Source: Halalkalibacter oceani
GTDB lineage: Bacteria; Bacillota; Bacilli; Bacillales; Bacillaceae_D
Length of the DNA: 64,000 nucleotides
Reading direction: 5' to 3'
NCBI RefSeq assembly: GCF_023715605.1
Contig: NZ_JAMBOL010000002.1
Coordinates: 1 to 64,000, forward strand
The position numbers were made by a program, and so were the translations under genes. Shown in pieces: positions 52,217-60,571 of the stretch. Every line of letters begins with the position of its first letter. Position 1 is the first letter of the stretch. The notes below the pieces were generated by a model, which saw only the letters and a program-made list of their open reading frames with translations, did no database searches and was not told the DNA's origin.

Positions 52217-52420
52217 ATGCAACAAGGTACAGTAAAATGGTTTAACTCAGAAAAAGGTTTTGGTTTTATCGAGCGTGAAGAAGGCGACGATCTATTCGTT
52301 CACTTTTCTGCTATCACTGGTGAAGGCTTCAAAACACTTGACGAAGGTCAAGCTGTTACATTTGATGTCGTTCAAGGCGACCGTGGCGACCAAGCTTCTA
52401 ACGTAAAGAAAAGCTACTAA
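52217..52420 (+). CDS. Cold-shock protein (CspA/CspB family)
   Basis: A 67-residue OB-fold RNA chaperone with the RNP1 motif KGFGFIE and RNP2 motif DLFVHFSAI. It binds single-stranded RNA and DNA, opening structure during cold shock and growth. ATG at 52217 with AGGAGG upstream is the true start; the in-frame GTG at 52187 has no site. The leader is long (a TATACT box at about 52083 gives roughly 125 nt), as for other csp genes with regulated mRNA stability. Confidence 0.93.
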   Translation: MQQGTVKWFNSEKGFGFIEREEGDDLFVHFSAITGEGFKTLDEGQAVTFDVVQGDRGDQASNVKKSY

Positions 52421-52440
52421 GAGCTAGACTGACATAAAGA

Positions 52441-52476
52441 AAAGGCTTTGAGGATTTGTTCCTCAGAGCCTTTTTT
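52441..52476 (+). terminator. Terminator of the cold-shock gene
   Basis: AAAGGCTTTGAGG with its complement CCTCAGAGCCTTTTTT around a short loop, ending in six T. Confidence 0.92.
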
Positions 52477-52564
52477 GACGTTCTTTTAAAAAAGCTTGTC
52501 ACAAGTCGGACTGTAGGTGGACCGGTTTTTTGGATGAAAAAAGGGTTGTGCTTTTCTTGTTTTA

Positions 52565-52595
52565 TTGTTAACTTAATTATTAATTAGGTTAACAA
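52565..52595. promoter_or_regulatory. BirA operator
   Basis: TTGTTAAC, 15-bp spacer, GTTAACAA matches the Firmicute BirA (biotin repressor) site. It lies 18 bp before bioB, so biotin excess should repress it. Confidence 0.92.
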
Positions 52596-52612
52596 AAAGG
52601 GGCTGGTAACTT

Positions 52613-53599
52613 ATGAGAGGAAACGATTGGGGAAAGCTGGCGGAAAAGGCGATCAGGCAGGAGGAGATTTCAATCGGGGAGGGACTTGCTGTTCTAGCCG
52701 CTGCTGACAGCGAAGTGTTACCGCTTTTGCATGCTGCTTTTGCGGTACGGCAAACGTTTTTTGGCAAGAAGGTTAAGCTGAATATGATTATTAATGCGAA
52801 AAGTGGCCTATGTCCGGAAGATTGTGGCTACTGCGCTCAATCTATTGTGTCCAATGCGCCGGTGGAAAAGTATACTTTGCTTGAAAAGGAAACGTTACTG
52901 GCTGGGGCGAGGGAAGCATTGAAGCGAAAAGCCGGAACCTATTGCATTGTCGCGAGTGGCCGGGGCCCGACTGACCACGAGGTTGAGCAGGTCGTCGATG
53001 CCGTCGCAGAGATCCGGGCGACGATGCCATTAAAAATTTGTGCCTGTCTCGGTGCATTATCTGCGGAAAAGGCAGCGAAGCTAAAGGAAGCTGGCGTTGA
53101 GCGCTACAACCATAATATTAATACGCATGAAGAGCTTCACCCGGCTATTACGACGACGCATACATACCAGAATCGAATCGAAACATTGCAGCATGTGAAG
53201 CAGAGCGGCATGTCCCCCTGTTCAGGGGTGATTATCGGGATGGGCGAGTCGGATCAGCAAATTGTTGAAATGGCTTGGGCGTTAAAAGAGCTTGATGCTG
53301 ATTCGGTGCCGGTCAATTTCCTACATGCGATTGCCGGAACTCCACTTGAAGGAAGGCCGGCAACAAAGCCGCTGCGTGCATTGAAAATATTAGCATTGCT
53401 GCGCTTTATTCTGCCGACGAAGGAAATTAGAGTGTCCGGAGGGCGTGAAGTGAATCTTCGCACGTTGCAGCCGCTTGCCTTGTACGCGGCGAATTCCATT
53501 TTTGTCGGTGATTATTTGACGACGCCGGGCCAGCAGATGGAACTGGACTACCAAATGATTGAAGATCTTGGGTTTGAAATTGAAGAATGCGCATTGTGA
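52613..53599 (+). CDS. bioB: Biotin synthase
   Basis: A 328-residue radical SAM enzyme with the CxxxCxxC cluster motif in GLCPEDCGYCAQS (residues about 66-78). YCIVASGRGPT, YNHNINTHEELH and SGGREVNLRTLQ (the conserved Arg and Asn) complete the family pattern. It inserts sulfur into dethiobiotin in the last step of biotin synthesis. Its own BirA operator sits directly upstream. No other bio gene is in the window. The next gene, an MscS channel, follows after 76 bp. Confidence 0.95.
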   Translation: MRGNDWGKLAEKAIRQEEISIGEGLAVLAAADSEVLPLLHAAFAVRQTFFGKKVKLNMIINAKSGLCPEDCGYCAQSIVSNAPVEKYTLLEKETLLAGAREALKRKAGTYCIVASGRGPTDHEVEQVVDAVAEIRATMPLKICACLGALSAEKAAKLKEAGVERYNHNINTHEELHPAITTTHTYQNRIETLQHVKQSGMSPCSGVIIGMGESDQQIVEMAWALKELDADSVPVNFLHAIAGTPLEGRPATKPLRALKILALLRFILPTKEIRVSGGREVNLRTLQPLALYAANSIFVGDYLTTPGQQMELDYQMIEDLGFEIEECAL

Positions 53600-53675
53600 A
53601 AATCCTGCGGGTCTGCTATTCAGCCGCTGCCACCTATGTTAAAATATTTGTCGATATAACAAAGGTGGGATCGAC

Positions 53676-54785
53676 ATGGAAAGATGGGACGCGTTTGTCC
53701 GTTCAGTGCAGAGAATGGAATGGAATGATTATGCGATTGCCTTCGCAATCTTCCTTATATTTCTCTTGTTTCGTAAGCTGTTTACACGCTATATTTTTAA
53801 AATGGTTGTCAAAATGTCACGCAAGACTCCGACGGAGGTCTTTACGAATGTTCTCTTAGCTTTTGAAGCGCCGCTCCGGCTGTTCTGGGTCGTGCTCGGT
53901 ACATATTTGGCGCTTGTGTACTTACCGTTTAACTGGACGACGGTTGAGTTTGTCAAGCATCTGTACCGATCGATTATTATTATTTTAATCGGCTGGGGGC
54001 TTTATAATTATACATCGACGCAGTCGATGGTCTTTGTCCGGATGGCGCGTAAGGTCGATATTGATGAGGACAGCATGCTTGTCCCTTTTTTGTCGAAAAT
54101 TTTACGCTTTACTGTCGTCGCGCTTGTGATCGTCGTCGTCGCCGGTGAGTGGGGGTACAGCATCAGTGGCTTCGTTGCCGGACTGGGGCTCGGCGGCCTC
54201 GCCTTTGCCCTTGCGGCACAGGATACGATCGGAAACTTTTTTGGCGGCGTCATTATTATTACGGAAAAGCCATTTTCAAAGGGGGATTGGATCAAGACGC
54301 CCTCTGTGGAAGGAACAGTAGAAGATATTACGTTTAGAAGTACGCAAATCCGTACGTTTGAGGATTCGGTCATTACCGTTCCGAATTCAACACTCGCCAA
54401 TGAACCCATTACCAATTGGTCGCAAATGAACAAGCGGAGGATTACGTTCTCGCTTGGTGTGACGTATTCAACACCACGGGAAAAGCTGGAGCGCTGTGTG
54501 AGAAGAATTGATGCATTGCTGCGATCGCATGAAGAAGTTGATCCAGATGTCATTATGGTTCACTTTAGTGAATTCAACGATTCAAGTCTTGAAATCTTTT
54601 TGTATTTCTTTACAAAAACAACCGTATGGGCTGAATGGTATCGGATTAAAGAGAATATTAATCTTGAGATCCTGAAGATACTGGAGGAAGAAAACGTTCA
54701 TGTAGCTTTTCCGAGCCGTACTGTTTATTTTGAAAAAGAAGAGCGGCCGTTCGATTTGGAGGACGAGCCTGCCGGCAAGGAGTAG
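53676..54785 (+). CDS. MscS family mechanosensitive ion channel
   Basis: A 369-residue protein with four to five transmembrane helices, ending in the pore helix GFVAGLGLGGLAFALAAQDTIGNFFGG (residues about 166-192). The beta domain with PFSKGDWIKTPSVEGTVEDITFRSTQIRTFEDSVITVPNS and the C-terminal alpha/beta domain complete it. It opens under membrane tension to release solutes on osmotic downshock. It is longer than E. coli MscS (286) by extra N-terminal helices. AAAGGTGG precedes the ATG. Confidence 0.92.
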   Translation: MERWDAFVRSVQRMEWNDYAIAFAIFLIFLLFRKLFTRYIFKMVVKMSRKTPTEVFTNVLLAFEAPLRLFWVVLGTYLALVYLPFNWTTVEFVKHLYRSIIIILIGWGLYNYTSTQSMVFVRMARKVDIDEDSMLVPFLSKILRFTVVALVIVVVAGEWGYSISGFVAGLGLGGLAFALAAQDTIGNFFGGVIIITEKPFSKGDWIKTPSVEGTVEDITFRSTQIRTFEDSVITVPNSTLANEPITNWSQMNKRRITFSLGVTYSTPREKLERCVRRIDALLRSHEEVDPDVIMVHFSEFNDSSLEIFLYFFTKTTVWAEWYRIKENINLEILKILEEENVHVAFPSRTVYFEKEERPFDLEDEPAGKE

Positions 54786-54980
54786 GGCCGTCTGCCGGAA
54801 AGAGCGCGGCTATGCTTCTTTTGCAAGAGAAATCGGTATCTTTAAAGATGTGTCAAACGGTGTTTTCTACCTTTTGGCACGTCTCTTTTTTACTAAACTC
54901 TGCCAGCTTTGCAGTCATCCCTAGTATACAGAAGAGGCTTCCACTATAATAAAAGGAAAAGAATGTTAAGGGAGTAACGA

Positions 54981-56018
54981 ATGAAATATACATTAATTGA
55001 TCATGTTCAGCATGGGGAACGGTTGGCGAAGCATATTTTTGCAAGTGATGGACGGGTGCTTTTACAGGAAGATGTGCAATTAACTGTCGGGATACTTTCA
55101 CGATTGCGACGCATGGGAGTGAAAGCGATTTATATTAAAGATGAGCGCGTAAAAGATGTCAAACTTGAAGAAGTTGTGTCGGAAAGAGTGAAAAGAGAAA
55201 CCATTTCCACGCTCCAGGACTCCTTTCAGCTTGTGCAAACGGGAAAAAATATTGATTTTCAAGCTGTTCGGAAGGTAATTTCAACCATCATTGATGAAGT
55301 ATTGCAAAACCAGCAGACATTGTTCGCTCTTATGGATATTCGCACGGAGGATAATGAGCTTTACGTTCATTCTGTCAATGTCTGCATACTTTCGACGATT
55401 GTCGGAATTAAAATGGGTTTGGACCGAACCAAACTTCAGGAATTAGCGATAGGAGCATTGCTTCATGATATTGGAAAAGTGGTCGATGATGCACCTGGCC
55501 AACTTGAGCCAATGAAGAATGATCATACGTGGAAAGGGTTTAATCTGCTGCGGAAAAATAAAGAAATTAGTACGCTTTCTTCTCATATCGCTCTTACTCA
55601 TCATGAAAATATGGATGGAACCGGCTATCCGCGAAAGCTAAAAGATGAAGAAATTCATGTCCTGTCTAAAATTGTCGCGGTGACAAATACATATGACCGC
55701 CTGCTGTCGCCGAAAGATGGAGGTAAGGGGATGTTCCCGTATGAAGCGTGTGAGTATTTGCTTGGGCTAACGAATATTCAGTTTTCCCATGAGGTGATGT
55801 GGCGTTTTTTACGGGCGGTGGCTTTTTATCCGACAGGAAGCCAGGTGAAATTATCGACAAAGGAAACAGGAATCGTTGTCGATCAAAATCCAGGACTGCC
55901 ACAGCGTCCGATTATTCGCGTTTTTCACATGGTCGGTTCGGCTTCTGAAGACTTTGATGTGAAGCATATTGACCTAGCCAAGGAAACGACGGTCTTTATT
56001 GAAGAAGTTTTATCGTAG
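54981..56018 (+). CDS. HD-GYP domain protein, probable cyclic di-GMP phosphodiesterase
   Basis: A 345-residue protein with an N-terminal region containing DUF3391-like segments (HIFASDGRVLLQEDVQL). The HD-GYP domain runs from about 125 to 260: VHSVNVCILS, LLHDIGKV (HD motif), LTHHENMDGTGYPRKL (HHE-xDGTGYP) and KIVAVTNTYDRLLS. It should hydrolyse cyclic di-GMP. The GYP triad is intact. No sensor domain is visible. AAGGGAG precedes the ATG; a terminator follows the stop. Confidence 0.9.
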   Translation: MKYTLIDHVQHGERLAKHIFASDGRVLLQEDVQLTVGILSRLRRMGVKAIYIKDERVKDVKLEEVVSERVKRETISTLQDSFQLVQTGKNIDFQAVRKVISTIIDEVLQNQQTLFALMDIRTEDNELYVHSVNVCILSTIVGIKMGLDRTKLQELAIGALLHDIGKVVDDAPGQLEPMKNDHTWKGFNLLRKNKEISTLSSHIALTHHENMDGTGYPRKLKDEEIHVLSKIVAVTNTYDRLLSPKDGGKGMFPYEACEYLLGLTNIQFSHEVMWRFLRAVAFYPTGSQVKLSTKETGIVVDQNPGLPQRPIIRVFHMVGSASEDFDVKHIDLAKETTVFIEEVLS

Positions 56019-56026
56019 AGAAAGGA

Positions 56027-56066
56027 GCTTAAGACAAAAGGGCGGTTTGTCCCTTTTGCCTTAAGC
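56027..56066 (+). terminator. Terminator of the HD-GYP gene (dispersed repeat family)
   Basis: GCTTAAG-CAAAAGGG with its complement CCCTTTTG-CTTAAGC around an 8-nt loop, 9 bp after the stop codon. Confidence 0.8.
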
Positions 56067-56110
56067 ATGAAGTCTTGACACAGCCTTTCAGTTTTCTGAA
56101 TTTTTCAAAA

Positions 56111-56248
56111 TCAATTAAAATAAATGTATACGATGGAGCCAATAATAATCACCAGCAGGAAAATAACCATACAGCCGGGTTTGCCGACGAAGGTCCGGTC
56201 AAATGAGTCGTCCCGTCCCACATTCCGATTTCGACTGTCACTTCTCAA
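56111..56248 (-). CDS. Small membrane protein, 45 residues
   Basis: A short protein with a charged, Arg/Asp-rich head (MRSDSRNRNVGRDDSFDRTF) and one C-terminal helix (CMVIFLLVIIIGSIVYIYF). TTG start with GGGAGGGGGAG 7 nt upstream. It would be a tail-anchored-like protein. Family unknown; convergent with the HD-GYP gene. Confidence 0.6.
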   Translation of the reverse strand: MRSDSRNRNVGRDDSFDRTFVGKPGCMVIFLLVIIIGSIVYIYFN

Positions 56249-56433
56249 AACGTTTCTCCCCCTCCCGCTATCAGTTGAATTTTAACATAACAGGAAGTGT
56301 TGAGTGGAAAAAGGGCTGCGCACTAAAGGGAATAAAAAAGATTAATCGCAAAAAAATAAGGGTATGGTCTCATATAATCTTGAACAGGCTACATATAATG
56401 AAAAAGCTTGGCTAAAAAAGGAAGGTGAGAAAG

Positions 56434-56934
56434 ATGAAAGCTAAATATCTGTTGATCATCGGGCTTATTTTCATTATGACCGGTTGTGGAAAAGTAGTAG
56501 GTGAATCCGAGGTAAAAGCTGAAACTGACGAGGCTGCCTTTCTTACATTTGAATGGATCGAAGCAGGCTATAATGGTTTGTTGGAACCGTTGTCGATTGA
56601 GCTTGGTCAATCAGCCGACCAGATCGTTGCGGCTTATGGACAACCGCGGGAAAAAGGGTCCTATGAAGGCGGGGAGTTTTGGCAATATGATCCTCATACT
56701 TTTTTTATAAATCCAATGAGCGGACAAAGCGTGGCCGTCGCAATGGACATTGAAACCTATCAACTGACGGAAGAAGACTTAAAACGTGAGCTTGGGACGT
56801 TTGATCGAAGCGAACAAAATATGATGGAAGATTACTGGATGTACGTCTATGAGCTTGATGATTATGAGCTGATCTTTGAAGCGAAGACAGAGGGAGGACC
56901 CTTGCAGTTTGTCTGGCTGCGGGAATTGCAGTAG
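56434..56934 (+). CDS. Putative lipoprotein (DUF4309/YjgB-like)
   Basis: A 166-residue protein with a lipoprotein signal ending FIMTGCGKVVGE. The domain after it, IELGQSADQIVAAYGQP followed by FWQYDPHTFFI and LKRELGTFD, is a pattern seen in DUF4309-type proteins of Bacillus. It is probably anchored on the outer face of the membrane. ATG at 56434 has AAGGAAGG 8 nt upstream; GTG at 56425 overlaps it. Function unknown. Confidence 0.72.
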   Translation: MKAKYLLIIGLIFIMTGCGKVVGESEVKAETDEAAFLTFEWIEAGYNGLLEPLSIELGQSADQIVAAYGQPREKGSYEGGEFWQYDPHTFFINPMSGQSVAVAMDIETYQLTEEDLKRELGTFDRSEQNMMEDYWMYVYELDDYELIFEAKTEGGPLQFVWLRELQ

Positions 56935-56960
56935 CGGATGAAGCTGACGTTTGAAAAATG

Positions 56961-57004
56961 GCCGCCTGCCGGGAGCTTGTTCTCCTGCCAGGCGGCTCTT
57001 TTTA
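56961..57004. terminator. Terminator between the lipoprotein gene and tenA
   Basis: GCCGCCTGCCGGGAG with a near-complement around TTGT, then CTCTTTTT. It ends the lipoprotein gene and lies just past the tenA stop codon on the other strand. Confidence 0.8.
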
Positions 57005-57006
57005 CG

Positions 57007-57675
57007 TTAAATCGTCCAGCCGGCCTGTTCCCAGGCCATATCCCAAAATAAGTATTCAAACTTGCTCGTATGAATAAAGATGGTTTCAAGCTGCTTCTTT
57101 TCTGCTTCTGATTTCCCCTCGGCCAGCTCGTTAAGAAGGTCAATCAGCCATGTTGCCAATTCCTTGAAATCTTCCGAAGCATACATCCTGACCCATTCTC
57201 CGTAAAGGGGGTGGTCGCTTGCCCCGGGGATTTGCGCCAGTCGTTCGCCGATTTCACCGTAGCTCCAGGCACAAGGAAGGAGGGCGGCAATTAACTCGGC
57301 TAAAGAACCACGCTGGGAAAGGTTTAGCATATAACTGCTATAGGCCAGCGTCGTCGGAGCAGGTTCAGTCGCTTCCAGCTCCTCGCGAGAAATTCCGAGC
57401 CTTTCCGCGTATTGACGATGAAGCTCCATTTCCATATTCAACGTGGCATCAAGCAGCTTCGCGAAGGTCGACATCGTCGACAAATCAGGCGCCTTTAAGC
57501 TGCCTAAGGCAAACAGTCGCGCGTATTCAATCAAATACACATAATCCTGGCGCATAAAAAAGGAAAAACGTTCAGGTTCCAGTGTGCCATCGCCAATTCC
57601 CTGGACAAAAGGGTGCTGATAGCCTTTCTCCCAGATTGGTTTTGCTGTTTCGTACAAGTAGTCAGTAAATGTCAT
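57007..57675 (-). CDS. tenA: Aminopyrimidine aminohydrolase (thiaminase II)
   Basis: A 222-residue all-helical TenA protein with QHPFVQGIGDGTLEPERFSFFMRQDYVYL at the N-terminus and LPCAWSYGEIG (catalytic Cys). HTSKFEYLFWDMAWEQAGW near the C-terminus carries the catalytic Glu. It recovers the pyrimidine part of degraded thiamine for salvage. The ATG is preceded by AAAGGAGAG. A TPP riboswitch and a terminator lie between its promoter region and the start codon, so thiamine pyrophosphate should shut it off. Confidence 0.95.
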   Translation of the reverse strand: MTFTDYLYETAKPIWEKGYQHPFVQGIGDGTLEPERFSFFMRQDYVYLIEYARLFALGSLKAPDLSTMSTFAKLLDATLNMEMELHRQYAERLGISREELEATEPAPTTLAYSSYMLNLSQRGSLAELIAALLPCAWSYGEIGERLAQIPGASDHPLYGEWVRMYASEDFKELATWLIDLLNELAEGKSEAEKKQLETIFIHTSKFEYLFWDMAWEQAGWTI

Positions 57676-57711
57676 GAGATTCTCTCCTTTTCTTTCATTC
57701 TCGTAGCAAAT

Positions 57712-57741
57712 AAAAAAATCACTCCCCTTGCGGAAGTGACT
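57712..57741 (-). terminator. Terminator controlled by the TPP riboswitch
   Basis: On the minus strand GTCACTTCC, GCAA loop, then its GU-containing complement GGGGAGTGAT and seven T. It lies downstream of the aptamer and before tenA, so ligand binding can switch read-through. Confidence 0.82.
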
Positions 57742-57785
57742 TTCTGGCTTTACTCAGATGACTGATATACCCGGTCTGCATAAGC

Positions 57786-57867
57786 CCACTTCCCTCCGCT
57801 AGCATCATCTAGATCAGGTAAAAAGGGTTAAGGCAACGCCTTTCTCAGCATGTAGCACCCCCAGTGG
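57786..57867 (-). promoter_or_regulatory. TPP riboswitch (THI element)
   Basis: The minus strand holds the conserved blocks in order: GGGGGTGC, GCTGAGA, ACCCTTT, ACCTGATCTAGATGATGCTA and GCGGAGGGAAGTGG. Together these are the thiamine pyrophosphate aptamer. Confidence 0.96.
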
Positions 57868-57918
57868 TTCTATGTATGATGTTTGTTTTAGCGTATCATA
57901 GAGCGGGAGATTTCACAA

Positions 57919-59451
57919 TCATTTAAGTCGTGCCTGCAGTGCTGATAAACGCTGAAAGGTAGAGTGAAGTTCATTAATGGCTTGCTGATAAATCGAGAAC
58001 AGTTCCGCATAGCGCCGGTGCGCCTGCTCGTTCGGCTCAATCGTTCCTTTCATTGGAATCGATTGTTTAATATCGTCCAGCCGTGACTCTTCTCCGGTCG
58101 CCAGTAAAGCGAGCCACGCTGCACCCCATGCCGAGCTTTGATGACTAAGCGGAAGCTCGACCGGCTGTCCGAAAACATCAGCGAGAATTTGCAGCCATAG
58201 CGCAGAACGGGCAAATCCACCGCTTGCCAGAAGCGTCTTAGGCGGTCCTGCTAGCCTGTTCAGGGCAGTGCCGATATGATAGATGCTGTAAATCGTGCCT
58301 TCCAGACCGGCGCGAATCATATCAGCCTTTGTGTGACTCGGCGTCAAACCGATAAAGCTGGCGCGCGCCCGTGAATTCCAGATCGGCGCCCGCTCTCCGT
58401 TCAAATAAGGAAGAAAGAGGAGACCGTTGGCTCCCGGACTGGAGGTTTCGGCTAACCCGGTGAGTAATTCATAGGCAGAAAGCTGTTTCTGCTGGGCGAT
58501 CCGCTGCTGCTCCTCACCTAACACCTCTTTCATCCAGTGGAACACATTGCCGCCGTTATTCGTTGGCCCGCCCATCACCCAAAGCTGTTCTGCTACGCTG
58601 TAGCAAAAGATTTCCTGCTGCTCATCCGTGCGCGGGGAGGTGCTCATTTGTCTGATCGCCCCGCTTGTGCCGATTGTCACAGCTACATCTCCGTGCTCAA
58701 TCGCACCTGTTCCGATATTGGCGAGCGGGCCATCGCTTGAACCGATGACAAATGGGAGTTCCTTTTTGATCCCGATTTGATCGGCAAGCGACGGAGGGAG
58801 CCCTTGACAAATATAGGTCGGAGGGACGGGGACGGAAAGCTGGTCTTGGGTTACACCTGCGGCGGCGAGTGCTTCTTCTTCCCACTTTTTCGTACGAATA
58901 TTAAACAGGCCAGAGGCCGAGGCGACACCGTAGTCGACGACATCTTCACGGAACCAGCGTGCTAAAAGGAACTCTTTCATCGACTTAAATTTAGCAGCCT
59001 GCCGATAAGGCGCGTAGTCATTTTCCTTCATCCATCGGAGCTTGGCGAGCGGCGTCATCGGATGCTGGGGTGTCCCGGTTTTTAAATAGATCGATGAACC
59101 TGACAGCGAGCGCAGCTCTTCGGCTTGTTTGACACTGCGCTGGTCGGCCCAAGTGATCAGCGGCGATAATGGCTTATTCTCTTCATCCACACAGACTAGA
59201 GAATGCATCGCCGATGACAAGCCGACCGCGGCAATATCCTCGGCGGGAACAGCCGCCTTTTCGATCAGCACCTTCAGCGCCTGAATTGTCGCCAGCTCAA
59301 TTTGAAGAGGGTTCTGCTCTGACCAGCCGATCTTAGGCTGAGAGGTCGGATAAAGCTCTTCCTGCTCCGCGACGACATAGCCGGAGCGCTTGAATAGGAC
59401 TGCCTTTACCGAAGTTGTCCCGATATCAAGGCCGATTACATATAGTTTCAT
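57919..59451 (-). CDS. gntK: FGGY-family carbohydrate kinase, probable gluconokinase
   Basis: A 510-residue kinase with YVIGLDIGTTSVKAVLF (ATP loop), WADQRS, TIGTSGAIRQ, LPYLNGERAP and the late ASGGFARSALWLQILADVFGQPV. Length and motifs fit the gluconokinase/xylulokinase branch. The gluconate assignment comes from the RpiR-type regulator downstream in the divergent region and the 6-phosphogluconate dehydrogenase at 60572. It lies 19 bp after the regulator in one transcript. No gluconate permease is in the window. Confidence 0.85.
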   Translation of the reverse strand: MKLYVIGLDIGTTSVKAVLFKRSGYVVAEQEELYPTSQPKIGWSEQNPLQIELATIQALKVLIEKAAVPAEDIAAVGLSSAMHSLVCVDEENKPLSPLITWADQRSVKQAEELRSLSGSSIYLKTGTPQHPMTPLAKLRWMKENDYAPYRQAAKFKSMKEFLLARWFREDVVDYGVASASGLFNIRTKKWEEEALAAAGVTQDQLSVPVPPTYICQGLPPSLADQIGIKKELPFVIGSSDGPLANIGTGAIEHGDVAVTIGTSGAIRQMSTSPRTDEQQEIFCYSVAEQLWVMGGPTNNGGNVFHWMKEVLGEEQQRIAQQKQLSAYELLTGLAETSSPGANGLLFLPYLNGERAPIWNSRARASFIGLTPSHTKADMIRAGLEGTIYSIYHIGTALNRLAGPPKTLLASGGFARSALWLQILADVFGQPVELPLSHQSSAWGAAWLALLATGEESRLDDIKQSIPMKGTIEPNEQAHRRYAELFSIYQQAINELHSTFQRLSALQARLK

Positions 59452-59470
59452 CGTGACTCTTCCTTCTTTC

Positions 59471-60322
59471 TTACATTTTTTTCATGGAAACGGCTTTCCT
59501 CATGCGCTGAAGAGATGTTTTCATCTTTTCTTTGCGGGCCATGCTGACATTGACATAAAGGGCATCAATGATGCACAATTGAGCCAGTCTTGAGGCCAAT
59601 GCTTCAGAGCGGAATTCGGTTTCCTGTGAGACGGTAAACAGCGCATAATCGACGCCTTTGCTTAAAGGAGACTTGGCGAGGTTTGTAATGCCGATCGTCG
59701 TCACATCATTTTCTTTGGCGACCTCAAGCGCTTCAAGCAAATCGCGATTTGTACCTGAATGCGAAATAAACACAGCTACATCATCTTCAGTTAGCTGCGA
59801 GGCAGACATCGCCTGAAAATGAGAATCGCGATAGGCGGCCGATGGCAAGCCGGTCCGAATGAACTTGTGATGGGCATCAAGCGCGATGATTCCGGAGCCG
59901 CCATTGCCGTAGAAATCAATTTTTTTTGCACTGGCCAGCGCCTGCACAGCCTGTTGAAAAACCGTCGATTCCAGCACGAGTAATGTATCTTCGAGCGTGC
60001 GAATATTGGAACGAAATACTTTTTCAGTGATCGCTTTTTCGTCGTCATCCTCCTGAATGGTTTCATGAATATCCTGGACAGGGGTAACAATTTCCGAAGC
60101 GAGCGCAATTTTCATCGCCTGAAAACCGGAAAAGCCAATTCGTTTGCAAAAGCGAAAAACGGTTGCATCGGCAATGTCGAGATCATCGGCGACCTGATTA
60201 ATCGTTGAATGGATGATTCTCTTCGGATCATGTAGAATATAATTAGCTACCTTCCTTTCCTTTTCACTTAAAGAAGAATAGGCTGCACGAATTTTTGTTA
60301 AACAAGGGAGCGATTGTTTCAC
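59471..60322 (-). CDS. MurR/RpiR family transcriptional regulator
   Basis: A 283-residue regulator. The N-terminal RpiR-type helix-turn-helix is ISTINQVADDLDIADATVFRFCKRIGFSGFQAMK-like (IHSTINQVADD..DATVFRFCKRIGF). A SIS sugar-phosphate domain follows (AKKIDFYGNGGSGIIALDAHHKF and VAVFISHSGTNRDLLEA). It should sense a sugar phosphate such as 6-phosphogluconate. It precedes the kinase in one transcript and is divergent from the dehydrogenase, with a 249-bp shared region. Confidence 0.9.
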   Translation of the reverse strand: MKQSLPCLTKIRAAYSSLSEKERKVANYILHDPKRIIHSTINQVADDLDIADATVFRFCKRIGFSGFQAMKIALASEIVTPVQDIHETIQEDDDEKAITEKVFRSNIRTLEDTLLVLESTVFQQAVQALASAKKIDFYGNGGSGIIALDAHHKFIRTGLPSAAYRDSHFQAMSASQLTEDDVAVFISHSGTNRDLLEALEVAKENDVTTIGITNLAKSPLSKGVDYALFTVSQETEFRSEALASRLAQLCIIDALYVNVSMARKEKMKTSLQRMRKAVSMKKM

Positions 60323-60571
60323 AAAGGATGTCCTCCAATCTGGTTAATAAATGAGCACGCGATAAAAGTAAGCTTAAGATGTGATGATAAGAAAGCGCAT
60401 TCATTCCTTAGTTCTAGTATATCATACAGAATATTTTTTCTATTAAAATATTGAAAAAGAAAAAAATTATCTTATAATAAAAAAAGAGATAAAAATAATT
60501 TTTCGTCCTAATGTTATAATAAAGAAATATTTTTCATTGTCAATTTAAAACGACTAAAGGAGCTGAAGAGA

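Noticed and set aside
54730-54924. 64-residue frame overlapping the end of the MscS gene
   Set aside because: Starts inside mscS in another frame with no ribosome site or recognisable protein features.
60391-60405. Weak cre-like site in the gntK regulator/6PGDH intergenic region
   Set aside because: GAAAGCGCATTCA lacks one of the conserved TG positions; not enough support.
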